The notes below the pieces were generated by a model. It saw only the letters and a program-made list of their open reading frames with translations, did not search any database and was not told the DNA's origin. This document shows, piece after piece, positions 53,278-63,313 of a DNA stretch of 64,000 nucleotides. Source of the stretch: CAIVVT01 sp963823095 (GTDB lineage Bacteria; Acidobacteriota; Terriglobia; Bryobacterales; Bryobacteraceae); NCBI GenBank assembly GCA_963823095.1, contig CAWGKI010000018.1, forward strand, positions 62,001-126,000, read 5' to 3'. The first letter of the stretch is position 1; each line of letters starts with the position of its first letter. Position numbers and translations under genes: made by a program.

Positions 53278-54852
53278 ATGATTCGTGCGATGTTCAGCAC
53301 TGTCGGACTACTTGTCCTCACGCTGGCCGCACCCGGCTCGGCTGCGGATAAGGTCTACTTGACGGTCGATCCAGCCAGGTCCGGAGCAAAGATCGACCGC
53401 AACATCTTCGGCCAGTTCGCCGAGCACCTGGGCAGCGGGATCTACGAAGGGATCTGGGTCGGACCGGATTCACCGATTCCGAACACGCGCGGGATCCGCA
53501 ACGACGTGGTGGGGGCGCTGCGCGCGCTGAAGGTTCCGAACGTGCGCTGGCCGGGCGGCTGCTTTGCAGACGAGTACCACTGGCGCAAGGGCATCGGCCC
53601 AGCGGACAAGCGCACTGCGACGCTCAATCCTAATTGGGGCGGAGTCATCGAGCCGAACAGCTTCGGGACGCACGAATTCATGGATTTCCTCGATCAGATC
53701 GGGAGCGAGGCCTACCTTTCGGTAAACGTCGGTTCAGGCACGCCGCAGGAGGCCGCGGAGTGGTTGGAATACCTGACTGCCAGCCAGCCGACGGCTCTTG
53801 CGAAAGAGCGGGCCGCCAACGGGCATAGCGCTCCGTATAAGATCGCCCTTATCGGCATTGGCAACGAGAGTTGGGATTGCGGCGGCAACATGAGCGCCGA
53901 CTACTACCTGAGCCAGCTCAAGATCTACAGCCGCTTCGTCCGCAACTTCAACCCGGCACAGCAGAAAGATCAGCAGATGCTGAAGATCGCCGTCGGCCCG
54001 GGCGATGCCAGCACCGAGTGGACCGAGACGATCATGAAGGCCTACCAGAACCGCCATTGGAGCTGGGACATCAACGGGCTCTCGGTGCACTCTTACACGG
54101 TGGTCAGGTGGCCGCCCTCCTTCGCCTCGGTGGGCTTCGGAGTCAAGGAGTACAGCCAGATGCTCAAGTCGACGCTGGAGATGGAGGATCTTGTCTGGAA
54201 ACAATCCGCTGTGATGGACAAGTACGATCCGCAGAAGAAGGTCGCTCTGGTGGTGGATGAGTGGGGAGCCTGGCTGGCGCCGATGCCGGGCAGCAACCCA
54301 GGCTTTCTGGTGCAGCAGAACAGCCTCCGTGACGCGGTTCTCGCGTCCTTGAACCTCAACATCTTCGCGCGCCACGCCGACCGTGTGCGGATGGCTAACA
54401 TCGCGCAGATGATCAACGTGCTGCAGGCGATGATCCTCACCAGCAAAGAGAAGATGATTCTCACTCCGACCTACCACGTGTTCCGGATGTACGTACCGTT
54501 CCAGAACGCCACATTCGTGCCGGTGACTTTCGACGCCGGCACCTACAAGCAGGGCGAGATCAGCCTGCCGAGGGTGGACGCCATCGCCGCCAGGGACGCC
54601 TCCGGCAAGCTGTGGCTGGAGATCACCAACGTCGATCCTGAGCAGAGCGCGGAGATCGAGGTCGACGTGGCCGGAGTGAAGGCGAAGGCGGCCAGCGGGG
54701 AGACGCTGACGGCGCCAAGGGTGGACAGCGTGAACTCATTCGAAGCGCCGCAGACAGTGGTGCCAAAGCCGATCTCGGCCAAGGCGCAGAACGGGAAGCT
54801 CACAATGAGCGTCGAGCCGAAGTCGGTGACGGTGATCTCGATCGAGCCGTAA
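53278..54852 (+). CDS. Secreted GH51 alpha-L-arabinofuranosidase
   Basis: 524 residues from ATG 53278 (AAGGAGAG ribosome site). Signal peptide, then the GH51 fold: FGQFAEHLGSGIYEGIWVG, RWPGGCFADEYHWRKGIGP, the acid/base Glu in GIGNESWDCGG (about 197) and the nucleophile Glu in VVDEWGAW (about 328). A C-terminal beta domain (DASGKLWLEITNVDP) is complete. It removes arabinose side chains from arabinoxylan or arabinan outside the cytoplasm. First gene of a same-strand run with the three esterases, GH3 and GH42. Confidence 0.95.
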   Translation: MIRAMFSTVGLLVLTLAAPGSAADKVYLTVDPARSGAKIDRNIFGQFAEHLGSGIYEGIWVGPDSPIPNTRGIRNDVVGALRALKVPNVRWPGGCFADEYHWRKGIGPADKRTATLNPNWGGVIEPNSFGTHEFMDFLDQIGSEAYLSVNVGSGTPQEAAEWLEYLTASQPTALAKERAANGHSAPYKIALIGIGNESWDCGGNMSADYYLSQLKIYSRFVRNFNPAQQKDQQMLKIAVGPGDASTEWTETIMKAYQNRHWSWDINGLSVHSYTVVRWPPSFASVGFGVKEYSQMLKSTLEMEDLVWKQSAVMDKYDPQKKVALVVDEWGAWLAPMPGSNPGFLVQQNSLRDAVLASLNLNIFARHADRVRMANIAQMINVLQAMILTSKEKMILTPTYHVFRMYVPFQNATFVPVTFDAGTYKQGEISLPRVDAIAARDASGKLWLEITNVDPEQSAEIEVDVAGVKAKAASGETLTAPRVDSVNSFEAPQTVVPKPISAKAQNGKLTMSVEPKSVTVISIEP

Positions 54853-54943
54853 TGGCCGAGTCCGTGCGGGCGGCGAGACGCGGCCGCGCCGTGGGGCGGC
54901 GAATTTGCAGCAGTTGATAGCCGGTATAAGGAAGGGGAACAAC

Positions 54944-56101
54944 GTGCGATTACCTTTGATGGCCCTGTTAGCCGCAGGCCTCTGTGCAGGACAGGCCGCG
55001 GACGAAGGCAAGCCCGCCAGCTCAAACATCATGAACGCGGAGTACCCGAAGGTGTACGCGGATCTGAGCGCGACGTTCCGGCTGAAGGCGGCGGATGCGC
55101 AAAAGGTCCAAGTGGACATCATGGCCAAGAAGTACGACATGACGAAGGGCGCCGACGGGGTGTGGACGGTGAAGATCCCGCCGCAGGTGGTGGGGTTCCA
55201 CTACTACCAATTCTGGGTGGACGGCGTGTCGGTGCCGGACCCGGGCAGCGACACTTTCTTCGGCGTGGGGCGGCAGTTCAGCGGCATCGAGATTCCCGAG
55301 GCGGGGGTGGACTATGACGCGGTGAAGAACGTTCCGCACGGCCAGGTGCGCAACTTCCGCTACTGGTCAAAGACCGTCGCCGCGTGGCGGCGGGCGTTCG
55401 TCTACACGCCGCCGGACTACGACAGCAATCTGAAGGCGCGGTACCCGGTGCTGTACCTGCAGCACGGCGGCGGCGAGGACGAGACCGGCTGGCCGAAGCA
55501 GGGACGCGCGGACCTGATCCTCGACAACCTGATCGCCGGGAAGAAGGCTGTGCCGATGATCATTGTCATGGACAAGGGTTACGCGATGAAGCCGGGCGAG
55601 CAGCCACCGCAGCCGCCGGGGCCGGGGAGGCCGTTCCGCTTCGTCTTCACCACGTTCGAAGAAGTCGTGACCAACGATCTGATCCCGGCGATCGACAGCA
55701 CGTTCCGAACGCTTACCGACCGCGAGCATCGTGCCATGGCGGGCCTCTCAATGGGCGGCATGCAGACGTTCCAGATCACGATGGCACACCTCGACAAGTT
55801 CGCCTGGATCGGCGGGTTCAGCGGCTCGGGCGGCATCGGGCCGGGCGGACCGTTCGACGCCAAGACGGCCTACAACGGTGTGATGGCGGACCCGGCCGCG
55901 TTCAACAAGAAGGTGAAGCTCGTGTGGATCGGCATCGGCACCGAGGAGCCGGAGATGATGTACAAGGGCGTGCACGCGTTCCACGAGGCGTTGGCCCAGG
56001 CCGGGATTCAACACACATATTGGGAGTCGCCTGGGACGTCCCACGAGTGGCTGACGTGGCGGCGGGACCTGCACGAGTTCGCGCCGCTGTTGTTCAAGTA
56101 G
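54944..56101 (+). CDS. Secreted CE1-like esterase, tandem copy 1
   Basis: 385 residues from GTG 54944 (AAGGGGAACAAC site); an ATG-less longer frame from 54905 is unlikely. Signal peptide, an N-terminal E-set/CBM48-like domain (YADLSATFRLKAADAQKVQVDI ... WTVKIPPQVVGFHYYQFWVDG), then an esterase-D alpha/beta hydrolase: RYPVLYLQHGGGEDETGW, the nucleophile Ser in AGLSMGG (about 269) and His in GTSHEWLTWRRDL. This is the architecture of XynZ-type feruloyl/acetyl xylan esterases. Copies 2 and 3 follow at once. Confidence 0.9.
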   Translation: MRLPLMALLAAGLCAGQAADEGKPASSNIMNAEYPKVYADLSATFRLKAADAQKVQVDIMAKKYDMTKGADGVWTVKIPPQVVGFHYYQFWVDGVSVPDPGSDTFFGVGRQFSGIEIPEAGVDYDAVKNVPHGQVRNFRYWSKTVAAWRRAFVYTPPDYDSNLKARYPVLYLQHGGGEDETGWPKQGRADLILDNLIAGKKAVPMIIVMDKGYAMKPGEQPPQPPGPGRPFRFVFTTFEEVVTNDLIPAIDSTFRTLTDREHRAMAGLSMGGMQTFQITMAHLDKFAWIGGFSGSGGIGPGGPFDAKTAYNGVMADPAAFNKKVKLVWIGIGTEEPEMMYKGVHAFHEALAQAGIQHTYWESPGTSHEWLTWRRDLHEFAPLLFK

Positions 56102-56135
56102 TCGACGGGCCTCAGAGCGAAGCGGAGTTAAGGAC

Positions 56136-57320
56136 ATGATCAGGTACTCGGTTCTCCTGTTGAGCCTGGCCTCCGGGCTCGTGTTCGCGCAACCGGCTGA
56201 CGACTCTAAGCCCGCGTCGACGAATGTGCTGAACTCGCAGTATCCGCGCATTCACCTGGACCTTCGCGCGACGTTTCAATTGAAGGCGGGCGAGGCGCAG
56301 ACCGCGCAAGTGCTGATCGGCCACGGCAAGTACGAGATGAAGAAGGCCTCGGACGGATTGTGGTACGCGACCACGGACCCACTCGTGCCGGGCTTCCACT
56401 ACTACTCATTCAACGTGGATGGCGCCAACGTGTCCGACCCGGCGAGCCACACCTTCTACGGCACGGGCCGCGACGCAAGCGGGATCGAGGTGCCGGAGAA
56501 GGGAGTGGATTCCTACCTGCCGAAGGCGGTGCCGCACGGCGACGTGCGTTCCCGGTGGTACCTCTCGAAGGTGACCGGCGAGTGGCGGCGCTGCTTCGTG
56601 TACACGCCGCCGGACTACGACATCAATCCGAAGGCCCGCTATCCGGTGTTGTATCTGCAGCACGGCATGGGCGAGGATGAGACCGGATGGATGATCCAGG
56701 GCCGTGCGAATTTCATTCTCGACAACCTGATCGCCGAGGGCAAGGCCAGGCCGATGATCATCGTCAGCGCTAACGGCTACGCGCGGCGGGCGGGCTCGGC
56801 TGTGGCAAACGCCGCGCCAAATCCCGACGGGTCCGTGCCGCGTCCGCCGGTCAACCCGGGCGACATCGGCGGTTTCGAGGAGGTCATGCTCAAGGACCTG
56901 ATCCCGCTGATCGACTCGACCTACCGCACGCTGGCCGATCGCGGGCACCGCGCCATGGCGGGCCTCTCCATGGGCGGCAATCAGACCTGCCACCTGACGA
57001 TGAAAAACCTCGACAAGTTCGCCTGGGTCGGCATGTTCAGCGGGACTGGCAACGGTTTGAGCACGGCGCCGATCGATGCGAAGAGTTTCATTGGCGGCGT
57101 GTTTGCCGACGGAAAGGCATTCAACGCGAAGGTCAAGCTGCTCTGGATCGGCATGGGCACCTCGGAGCCGGATCCGTTCCCGGGCGCGATCGGCGCGTTC
57201 CGCAAGATGCTCGACGATGCGGGCGTGAAGTACGTCTACTTCGAGTCGCAGGGAACGGCGCACGAATGGTTGACGTGGCGGCGCGACCTGCACGACTTCG
57301 CGCTGCGGCTGTTCCGCTGA
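56136..57320 (+). CDS. Secreted CE1-like esterase, tandem copy 2
   Basis: 394 residues from ATG 56136 (CGGAG upstream), 34 bases after copy 1. Same order: signal peptide, E-set domain (YPRIHLDLRATFQLKAGEAQ), esterase domain with VLYLQHGMGEDETGWMIQG, nucleophile Ser in AGLSMGG (about 278) and His in GTAHEWLTWRRDL. It is the most divergent of the three in the N-terminal domain and active-site rim (GNGLSTAPIDAKSF), suggesting a different acyl group or sugar. Confidence 0.9.
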   Translation: MIRYSVLLLSLASGLVFAQPADDSKPASTNVLNSQYPRIHLDLRATFQLKAGEAQTAQVLIGHGKYEMKKASDGLWYATTDPLVPGFHYYSFNVDGANVSDPASHTFYGTGRDASGIEVPEKGVDSYLPKAVPHGDVRSRWYLSKVTGEWRRCFVYTPPDYDINPKARYPVLYLQHGMGEDETGWMIQGRANFILDNLIAEGKARPMIIVSANGYARRAGSAVANAAPNPDGSVPRPPVNPGDIGGFEEVMLKDLIPLIDSTYRTLADRGHRAMAGLSMGGNQTCHLTMKNLDKFAWVGMFSGTGNGLSTAPIDAKSFIGGVFADGKAFNAKVKLLWIGMGTSEPDPFPGAIGAFRKMLDDAGVKYVYFESQGTAHEWLTWRRDLHDFALRLFR

Positions 57321-57333
57321 GGTGTAAGGAGAA

Positions 57334-58497
57334 GTGATGAGAAGTTTCGCAATACTGCAGATCCTGGCGCTCGGCCTGTGTTGGGGCCAAAGCGCGGATG
57401 AATCGAAGCCCGCGAGTTCGAATGTCATGGGCGCGGATTACCCGCGCGTCTTCGCCGACGGACGCGCAGCATTCCGGCTGAAGGCGCCGGAGGCCCAAAA
57501 GGTCCAGGTCGACATCATGGCCAAGAAGTACGACATGACGAAGGGCGAGGACGGCTTCTGGACGGTCACAATTCCGCCGCAGGTCGCCGGATTTCACTAC
57601 TACCGCCTGGTGGTCGATGGCGTGAATATCAACGACCCCGGCAGTGAGACCTACTTCGGCGTCGGCCAGCAATTCAGCGGTATCGAGATACCCGAGCCAG
57701 GCCACGTAGACTACTACGAGACCAAGAACGTTCCGCACGGCGAGGTGCGCCAGCGCCGCTACTGGTCCGCGACCACGCAACAGTGGCGCCGGTGCTTCAT
57801 CTACACGCCGCCGGACTACGATGCCAACCAGAAGGCGCGCTATCCGGTGTTCTACCTGTTGCACGGCTTCGGCGAAGATGAGCGCGGCTGGGTGGTGCAG
57901 GGCCGGCTCGACAATATCATGGACAACCTGATCGCGGAGAAGAAAGCCGTGCCCATGTTGGTCGTCGTCGACACATTCGTCGCCGCCAAGCCCGGTGAAG
58001 AACCGATGGTGATGCATCAGGACGGCCGGCGGCCGAACATCGGCGGCGACGTCACCGGAACGTTCAGGGAGGTCATGCTCAAGGAGTTGATTCCGATGGT
58101 CGATTCCACCTATCGCACGCTGAGCGACCGCGAGCATCGCGCCATGGCGGGCCTCTCGTGGGGAGGAATGACGACCTACACAATCGCACCCGCCAACCTC
58201 GACAAGTTCGCCTACATCGGTGGCTTCAGCGGCAGCACAGGCGGCTTCGGCCGGGGCAATGTCGATGTGAAAACCATGCAGGGCGGCGTCTTCGCCGACG
58301 CCGAGGCCTTCAATAAGAAAGTCAAGCTGCTCTATCTCAGCATTGGCTCAATGGAGGGACCGGGAGCCAAGAACTTCCACGAGGCTCTCGAGAAAGCAGG
58401 CATCAAGAACGTCTATTTCGAGTCGCCGGGAACGGCCCACGAGTGGCTCACTTGGCGGCGCAGCCTGAACGACTTCGTGCCGCGCCTGTTCCAGTGA
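57334..58497 (+). CDS. Secreted CE1-like esterase, tandem copy 3
   Basis: 387 residues from ATG 57334 (TAAGGAGAAGTG), 13 bases after copy 2. Closest to copy 1: the stretch KVQVDIMAKKYDMTKG is shared exactly. The nucleophile motif is AGLSWGG (Ser about 275; Trp replaces Met), with His in GTAHEWLTWRRSL. Complete. The three copies arose by tandem duplication and have since separated at substrate-facing positions. Confidence 0.9.
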   Translation: MMRSFAILQILALGLCWGQSADESKPASSNVMGADYPRVFADGRAAFRLKAPEAQKVQVDIMAKKYDMTKGEDGFWTVTIPPQVAGFHYYRLVVDGVNINDPGSETYFGVGQQFSGIEIPEPGHVDYYETKNVPHGEVRQRRYWSATTQQWRRCFIYTPPDYDANQKARYPVFYLLHGFGEDERGWVVQGRLDNIMDNLIAEKKAVPMLVVVDTFVAAKPGEEPMVMHQDGRRPNIGGDVTGTFREVMLKELIPMVDSTYRTLSDREHRAMAGLSWGGMTTYTIAPANLDKFAYIGGFSGSTGGFGRGNVDVKTMQGGVFADAEAFNKKVKLLYLSIGSMEGPGAKNFHEALEKAGIKNVYFESPGTAHEWLTWRRSLNDFVPRLFQ

Positions 58498-58617
58498 TCT
58501 TGAAGCGGGTCGACGGCGGCACGCGGAGATCGAGTCACATCGCACTCCGGTACTGCCGTGGCCCGAACTGCATCGAGCCGCGTCACCCTCGAATGAACTG
58601 AGACAGGAGCACCCACG

Positions 58618-61212
58618 TTGAAACGGAACCGGTTTACAGCACCTCTCTTCCTCCTGTTTGGCTCGACGCTGTTCGGACAGACAGCCGGCGATGCGCCATA
58701 CCTGAACCCGGAATTATCGCCAGAGAAACGCGCCGCTGATCTCGTCTCCCGGATGACGCTGGATGAGAAAGTTCTGCAAATGCAGAACAGCGCTCCGGCG
58801 ATCCCGCGTCTCGGTGTCGGCGTCTTCAACTACTGGAACGAGGCGCTGCACGGCGTCGCTCAGGGGCGCGCCACGGTGTTCCCCGAGCCCATCGGGCTGG
58901 GAGCGAGCTTCGACTCCGCTCTGGTGCATCGTATCGCCGACGCCATCTCCACGGAAGCTCGAGCCAAGTATCATGAGGCGCAGCGCCGCCCGCCCGTGCC
59001 CGAAGTGCCGCCTGGCAACTCTCCCGGCCGCATTGCGTGGCTGACGTATTGGTCGCCGAACATCAACATCTTTCGAGATCCGCGATGGGGACGCGGCCAG
59101 GAAACGTACGGGGAAGATCCGCTGCTCACCAGCCGTATGGGCGTCGAGTTCGTGAAGGGCATGCAGGGCGACGATCCAAACTATTTGAAGGTGGTCGCCA
59201 CGCCCAAGCACTACGCCGTCCACAGTGGCCCCGAGCCGCTGCGCCACGGCTTCGACGCCAAGGTCAGCGAGCGCGATCTGGTGGAAACGTACCTGCCGGC
59301 GTTCAAGGCCGCCATCGTGGAAGCCAAGGCCGCTTCCATCATGTGCGTCTACAACTCGATCAACGGAGTTCCGGGCTGTGCGAGCGCAGATCTCCTGCAA
59401 AAGCGCCTACGCGAGCAGTGGGGCTTCCACGGTTTCGTCGTGAGCGACTGCGGCGCGGTCGGCGACATCTACCGCGGTCACAAGTACGTCGCAACGCAAG
59501 GTGCGGCGGCCGTAGCGGCTGTCAAGGCGGGCACGGACCTGACCTGTGGCGGCGAGTATCGCAGCCTGCTCGACGAAGTCAAAGCTGGCACCATCACGGA
59601 AGCAGAGATTACGCGCTCGGCCGAGCGGGTGCTCCTGGCGCGATTCCGGCTGGGCCTGTTCGATCCGCCGGAACGCGTACCTTATTCGACGATTCCCTAT
59701 TCGGAGAACGACTCCGCGGCGCATCGCGAATTGGCGCGCATCGCCGAACGCGAAGCGATTGTCCTGTTGAAAAACCAGGACGGCTTCCTTCCCCTGAAAT
59801 CGTCCGTGGGCAAGATCGCGGTGGTCGGCCCCGCGGCGGATGATCCAATCGGCCTGCTGGGCAACTACAACGGCATCTCTTCGAAACAGGTGACGCCGCT
59901 CGAAGGAATCAAGAAGCAGTTCGCCTCGGCCGAGGTGCGGTATGCAATCGGCGCCACTTACACAGCCACGACGCATGCGCTGGTGGATTCGAACGTGCTT
60001 GTTCCGCCGGATGGCAGGGGCGAGGGGCTGCAGGCCGAGTACTTCAACAACGCGGATTTCCAGGGCGAGCCGGCGCTGCGCCGCGTGGAGCCGCGCATCT
60101 ACTTCGACGCCAATATGGAGGACCCGGCCGTCGTTGCAGCCGTCGGCGGCAACAAGTACTCGATCCGTTGGTCCGGCACGCTGATTCCGCCGGCCTCGGG
60201 CGACTACGTGGTGTCCGCACGCACCGGCATGTGGAATCGAGAGGGCAAGATCAAGCTGTTCTTCGACGGCACGGAAGTGAACCGCGGCGGATCCGCCGGA
60301 GTTCGTCCCACCGGATTGGGCCCCGGACAGGGACAGGGATCGCGGCGCGGCGGCCCGCCGCCCATGCAATTGGAGGGCGGGCGCAAGTACGCCTTGCGGG
60401 TGGACTACACCCAGAACGGCGCGGGAGGCGGGGCCGAGTTGAACTGGATTCCACCGGCTTCGGCGATGCTGGCCGAAGCGGTGAAGGCGGCCCAGGAGTC
60501 CGACGTCACGTTGGTGTTCGTCGGCTTGAATGGGTCGCAAGAGGGTGAGGGTCACGATCGCGGCGACATCGCCCTGCCCGAGCCGCAGGAAACTTTGGTG
60601 AAGGCAATGATCGCGACCCGCAAGCCCGTGGTCGTAGTTCTGACGAGCGGCAGTGCCGTGGCCGTCAACTCAGCCGAAGCTGGCGCGAAAGCCGTGCTGG
60701 CGGTGTGGTACGGCGGCGAGGAGACCGGCTCGGCCATCGCCGAAACGCTCGCCGGCCTGAACAACCCGGCAGGCCGGCTTCCAGTGACCTTTTACAAAAG
60801 CATCGATCAGTTGCCGGACTTTACCGACTACGCAATGAAGGGCCGCACGTATCGTTACTTCAAAGGCGAACCGCTCTACCCTTTCGGACACGGCCTCAGC
60901 TATTCAACATTTGCGTACTCCGGTCTCCGCGTGAAGCGCACTGCGAGCGGCGCTGAAATCAACGTCACGGTCAGGAACACCTCCTCCCGCGAAGGCGACG
61001 AAGTGGTGCAACTCTACTTCGCGGGCGGCGCCGCCGCGGATGCTCCAGTGCGCAGCCTGCGCGGCTTTGAGCGCATCCACCTGCGCTCGGGTGAAAGCCG
61101 CCGGGTGAGGTTTACGGTTGCCTCCGAGAGCGTGCCGAAAAGCAAGGTGGAGATCAGCGTCGGCGGTGGTCAGCCTGTCGGGAATACGCCGCACATGAAG
61201 GGCTCGCTGTAG
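58618..61212 (+). CDS. Secreted GH3 glycosidase with inserted PA14 domain
   Basis: 864 residues from TTG 58618 (ACAGGAGCACCC site; the signal peptide KRNRFTAPLFLLFGSTLFGQ starts right there). GH3 barrel with NYWNEALHGVAQG, FRDPRWGRGQETYGEDP, KHYAVHSGPEP and the nucleophile Asp in FVVSDCGAVGD (about 277). A PA14 domain (EGLQAEYFNNADFQGEPALRR ... YALRVDYTQNGAGGGAELNW) is inserted in the second alpha/beta domain at about 465-620. A fibronectin III-like C-terminus follows. Likely beta-xylosidase or beta-glucosidase acting on oligosaccharides; the PA14 insert shapes substrate choice in known members. Confidence 0.93.
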   Translation: MKRNRFTAPLFLLFGSTLFGQTAGDAPYLNPELSPEKRAADLVSRMTLDEKVLQMQNSAPAIPRLGVGVFNYWNEALHGVAQGRATVFPEPIGLGASFDSALVHRIADAISTEARAKYHEAQRRPPVPEVPPGNSPGRIAWLTYWSPNINIFRDPRWGRGQETYGEDPLLTSRMGVEFVKGMQGDDPNYLKVVATPKHYAVHSGPEPLRHGFDAKVSERDLVETYLPAFKAAIVEAKAASIMCVYNSINGVPGCASADLLQKRLREQWGFHGFVVSDCGAVGDIYRGHKYVATQGAAAVAAVKAGTDLTCGGEYRSLLDEVKAGTITEAEITRSAERVLLARFRLGLFDPPERVPYSTIPYSENDSAAHRELARIAEREAIVLLKNQDGFLPLKSSVGKIAVVGPAADDPIGLLGNYNGISSKQVTPLEGIKKQFASAEVRYAIGATYTATTHALVDSNVLVPPDGRGEGLQAEYFNNADFQGEPALRRVEPRIYFDANMEDPAVVAAVGGNKYSIRWSGTLIPPASGDYVVSARTGMWNREGKIKLFFDGTEVNRGGSAGVRPTGLGPGQGQGSRRGGPPPMQLEGGRKYALRVDYTQNGAGGGAELNWIPPASAMLAEAVKAAQESDVTLVFVGLNGSQEGEGHDRGDIALPEPQETLVKAMIATRKPVVVVLTSGSAVAVNSAEAGAKAVLAVWYGGEETGSAIAETLAGLNNPAGRLPVTFYKSIDQLPDFTDYAMKGRTYRYFKGEPLYPFGHGLSYSTFAYSGLRVKRTASGAEINVTVRNTSSREGDEVVQLYFAGGAAADAPVRSLRGFERIHLRSGESRRVRFTVASESVPKSKVEISVGGGQPVGNTPHMKGSL

Positions 61213-61234
61213 CGAGGATCGTTGTAGGTACATC

Positions 61235-63283
61235 ATGTTGCCAAAATACTTCTTGAGCTATCTCGTCGTTCTGCTGACCTGGAGTCTGACTTCGGCCGCC
61301 CAGGATCGTCCGCCGCATCCATCCTGGCCCGGCCCTGGACAGCTTTTTGTGGGCACATGCTATCAGCCGGTCGACCGCTCGCCCGAGCAGATCGACTCGG
61401 ACATCGCTGTCATGAAACATGCCGGATTCAACGTCGTCCGCATGGGCGACCTGAGCTGGGATTCCTTCGAGCCCGCGCCGGGCAAGTTTACCTTCGAGTG
61501 GTTCGACCGCATCATGGACAAGATGCAGGCGAGCGGCATCCGGGTCATCGTCGACATTCCGGGCTCCCCGGCCCCGATCTGGCTGCATCGCGCCCACCCG
61601 GGCGTGGACATCGTCAACGAACACGGCGCGCGCGTGCCACCCGCCGAGCGCTATATGGACAACATCAGCGATCCGGACTACGTCCGTGAAGCGGGTCTCC
61701 TCGCCGACGCCATCACGAAGCGCTATGCCCACCATCCCGCGCTCATCGCCATCGGCTACGACAACGAGATCGGAAACGGCTTCATGTCCTACTCGGAGCC
61801 CGACCGGCAGCGCTTCATTGCCTGGCTCAAGACGAAGTATGGAACGCTCGAGAATCTCAACAAAGCCTGGGCCACGCAGCGTTGGTCGCGCCGTTTGAGC
61901 AGCTTCGACGACGTCGACCTGCCGCTTGCGAGCGGCCCCGGACCGGCCGAGCGCTACCTCGACCTCCACCACTATTGGTCCGACGTGACCGTGGAGCGGC
62001 TCCGCGAACTCGACGCAATCCGGCAGCGCAACATGCCTGCCATCCCGTCAATCTCGAATCTCTGGGATACCGCGGAGCGGCGAGGCTTCGACTATCTCAG
62101 CACCTACAAGTCATACGTGTCCTTTGGCGCTGAAGGCTTCTATCCAGGCGACCCGATTGGCGGCACGCTGGGTGCGCTGACGGTGAAGGGCGATCTGGAG
62201 ACCCCCATCTGGTTCAACGAGTTCACCGCTGGCGGCGGGGGTTTTTACGGAGCGCGCGGCCGAAGCCGGATGTACGCCTATGTGGCGCTGTTGATCGGCG
62301 CGCAGGCCGCCCTCGCGTGGACCTTCAATAGCCATCTCGGTGGTGAGGAGCAGGCTCTGTTCGGGCTTATCGATCACGACGGTACGCCGTCCTGGAAGGT
62401 CGACGAATTTACCCGGATCGCTTCGGAGTTCAAGCAGCTCTCGAAACTCGGGTTTCCGCGCTATCCCCACCCCGAAGTAGCCATCGCCTATTCGTTCGAC
62501 TCCTTCATCGCTTCGCACCCCAACGGGCCCTCCAGCACGACCCGTCAGTACTTCAAATCTCCCTACACCAAGCAGGTTGAGGATGCGTTTGCGCCCCTGT
62601 TTCGCGCGAACATGGACGTCGCCGTCATCAACGTCGCCAATCACGATCTTTCGCGCTACAAGCTCGTCATCGTGCCGGCCGATTACTTGATGGACGCCGC
62701 GAGCGCAAAGGCTCTACGCAACTACGTGAGCCTCGGTGGCACGGTGCTGATGACGGCTTTTTCCGCCAAAGTCGATGAGCACGCCCAGTGGTTCGACACG
62801 CCGCTGCCAGGGCGCCTGAGCGACGTCTTCGGACTGAAGACCAACGAGTTTTATGAAGCGGACTCGTCCTTGACCTTCGATCTCGATGGCGCATCCATCG
62901 ACAGCGGCTTGCGCTACTACGAAGTGCTCGAGCCTTCAACGGCCAAGGTCCTGGCGCGATTCGCCAATACGCCCGAGCATTCTCCGGCTCTCACGCTCAA
63001 CAGGTTCGGCCAGGGCAACGCGCTCTACCTGGCGACCGAGTCGAAGGCGTCGGTAATGGGGCCAGTCCTGAACTCCATCTACAAGATCGCGGGCCTGCAA
63101 CCCGGTCCGAGGACCCCAGAGGGAGTATACGCGCGAATTGTGGATGGGCGGACGCTCTACGTGAACACGACGCAGCGCGAGCAGAGGATTCCCATCGATG
63201 GCCGGCGAAGAGGGATGATCAGTGATCGCGTCTACGATGGAGCCGTAATCCTGGGTCCGCAAGATGCCGATCTGGTACCCTGA
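61235..63283 (+). CDS. Secreted GH42-like beta-galactosidase
   Basis: 682 residues from ATG 61235, 22 bases after GH3. Signal peptide (SYLVVLLTWSLTSAAQ), then the TIM barrel with FNVVRMGDLSWDSFEPAPGKF, the acid/base Glu in GYDNEIGNG (about 178) and the nucleophile Glu in IWFNEFTAGGGG (about 329). A trimerisation/GATase-like domain (LVIVPADYLMDAASAKALRNYV) and a small C-terminal beta domain complete it. GH42 enzymes are more often cytoplasmic; a secreted form suggests action on pectic or hemicellulosic galactosides or arabinosides. Confidence 0.92.
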   Translation: MLPKYFLSYLVVLLTWSLTSAAQDRPPHPSWPGPGQLFVGTCYQPVDRSPEQIDSDIAVMKHAGFNVVRMGDLSWDSFEPAPGKFTFEWFDRIMDKMQASGIRVIVDIPGSPAPIWLHRAHPGVDIVNEHGARVPPAERYMDNISDPDYVREAGLLADAITKRYAHHPALIAIGYDNEIGNGFMSYSEPDRQRFIAWLKTKYGTLENLNKAWATQRWSRRLSSFDDVDLPLASGPGPAERYLDLHHYWSDVTVERLRELDAIRQRNMPAIPSISNLWDTAERRGFDYLSTYKSYVSFGAEGFYPGDPIGGTLGALTVKGDLETPIWFNEFTAGGGGFYGARGRSRMYAYVALLIGAQAALAWTFNSHLGGEEQALFGLIDHDGTPSWKVDEFTRIASEFKQLSKLGFPRYPHPEVAIAYSFDSFIASHPNGPSSTTRQYFKSPYTKQVEDAFAPLFRANMDVAVINVANHDLSRYKLVIVPADYLMDAASAKALRNYVSLGGTVLMTAFSAKVDEHAQWFDTPLPGRLSDVFGLKTNEFYEADSSLTFDLDGASIDSGLRYYEVLEPSTAKVLARFANTPEHSPALTLNRFGQGNALYLATESKASVMGPVLNSIYKIAGLQPGPRTPEGVYARIVDGRTLYVNTTQREQRIPIDGRRRGMISDRVYDGAVILGPQDADLVP

Positions 63284-63313
63284 TCAATCCGCTCACGGAT
63301 TCCGGAGGACTTC

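Noticed and set aside
54905..54943. Upstream start for esterase copy 1
   Set aside because: The GTG at 54944 has a good ribosome site and begins the signal peptide; the upstream start has neither.
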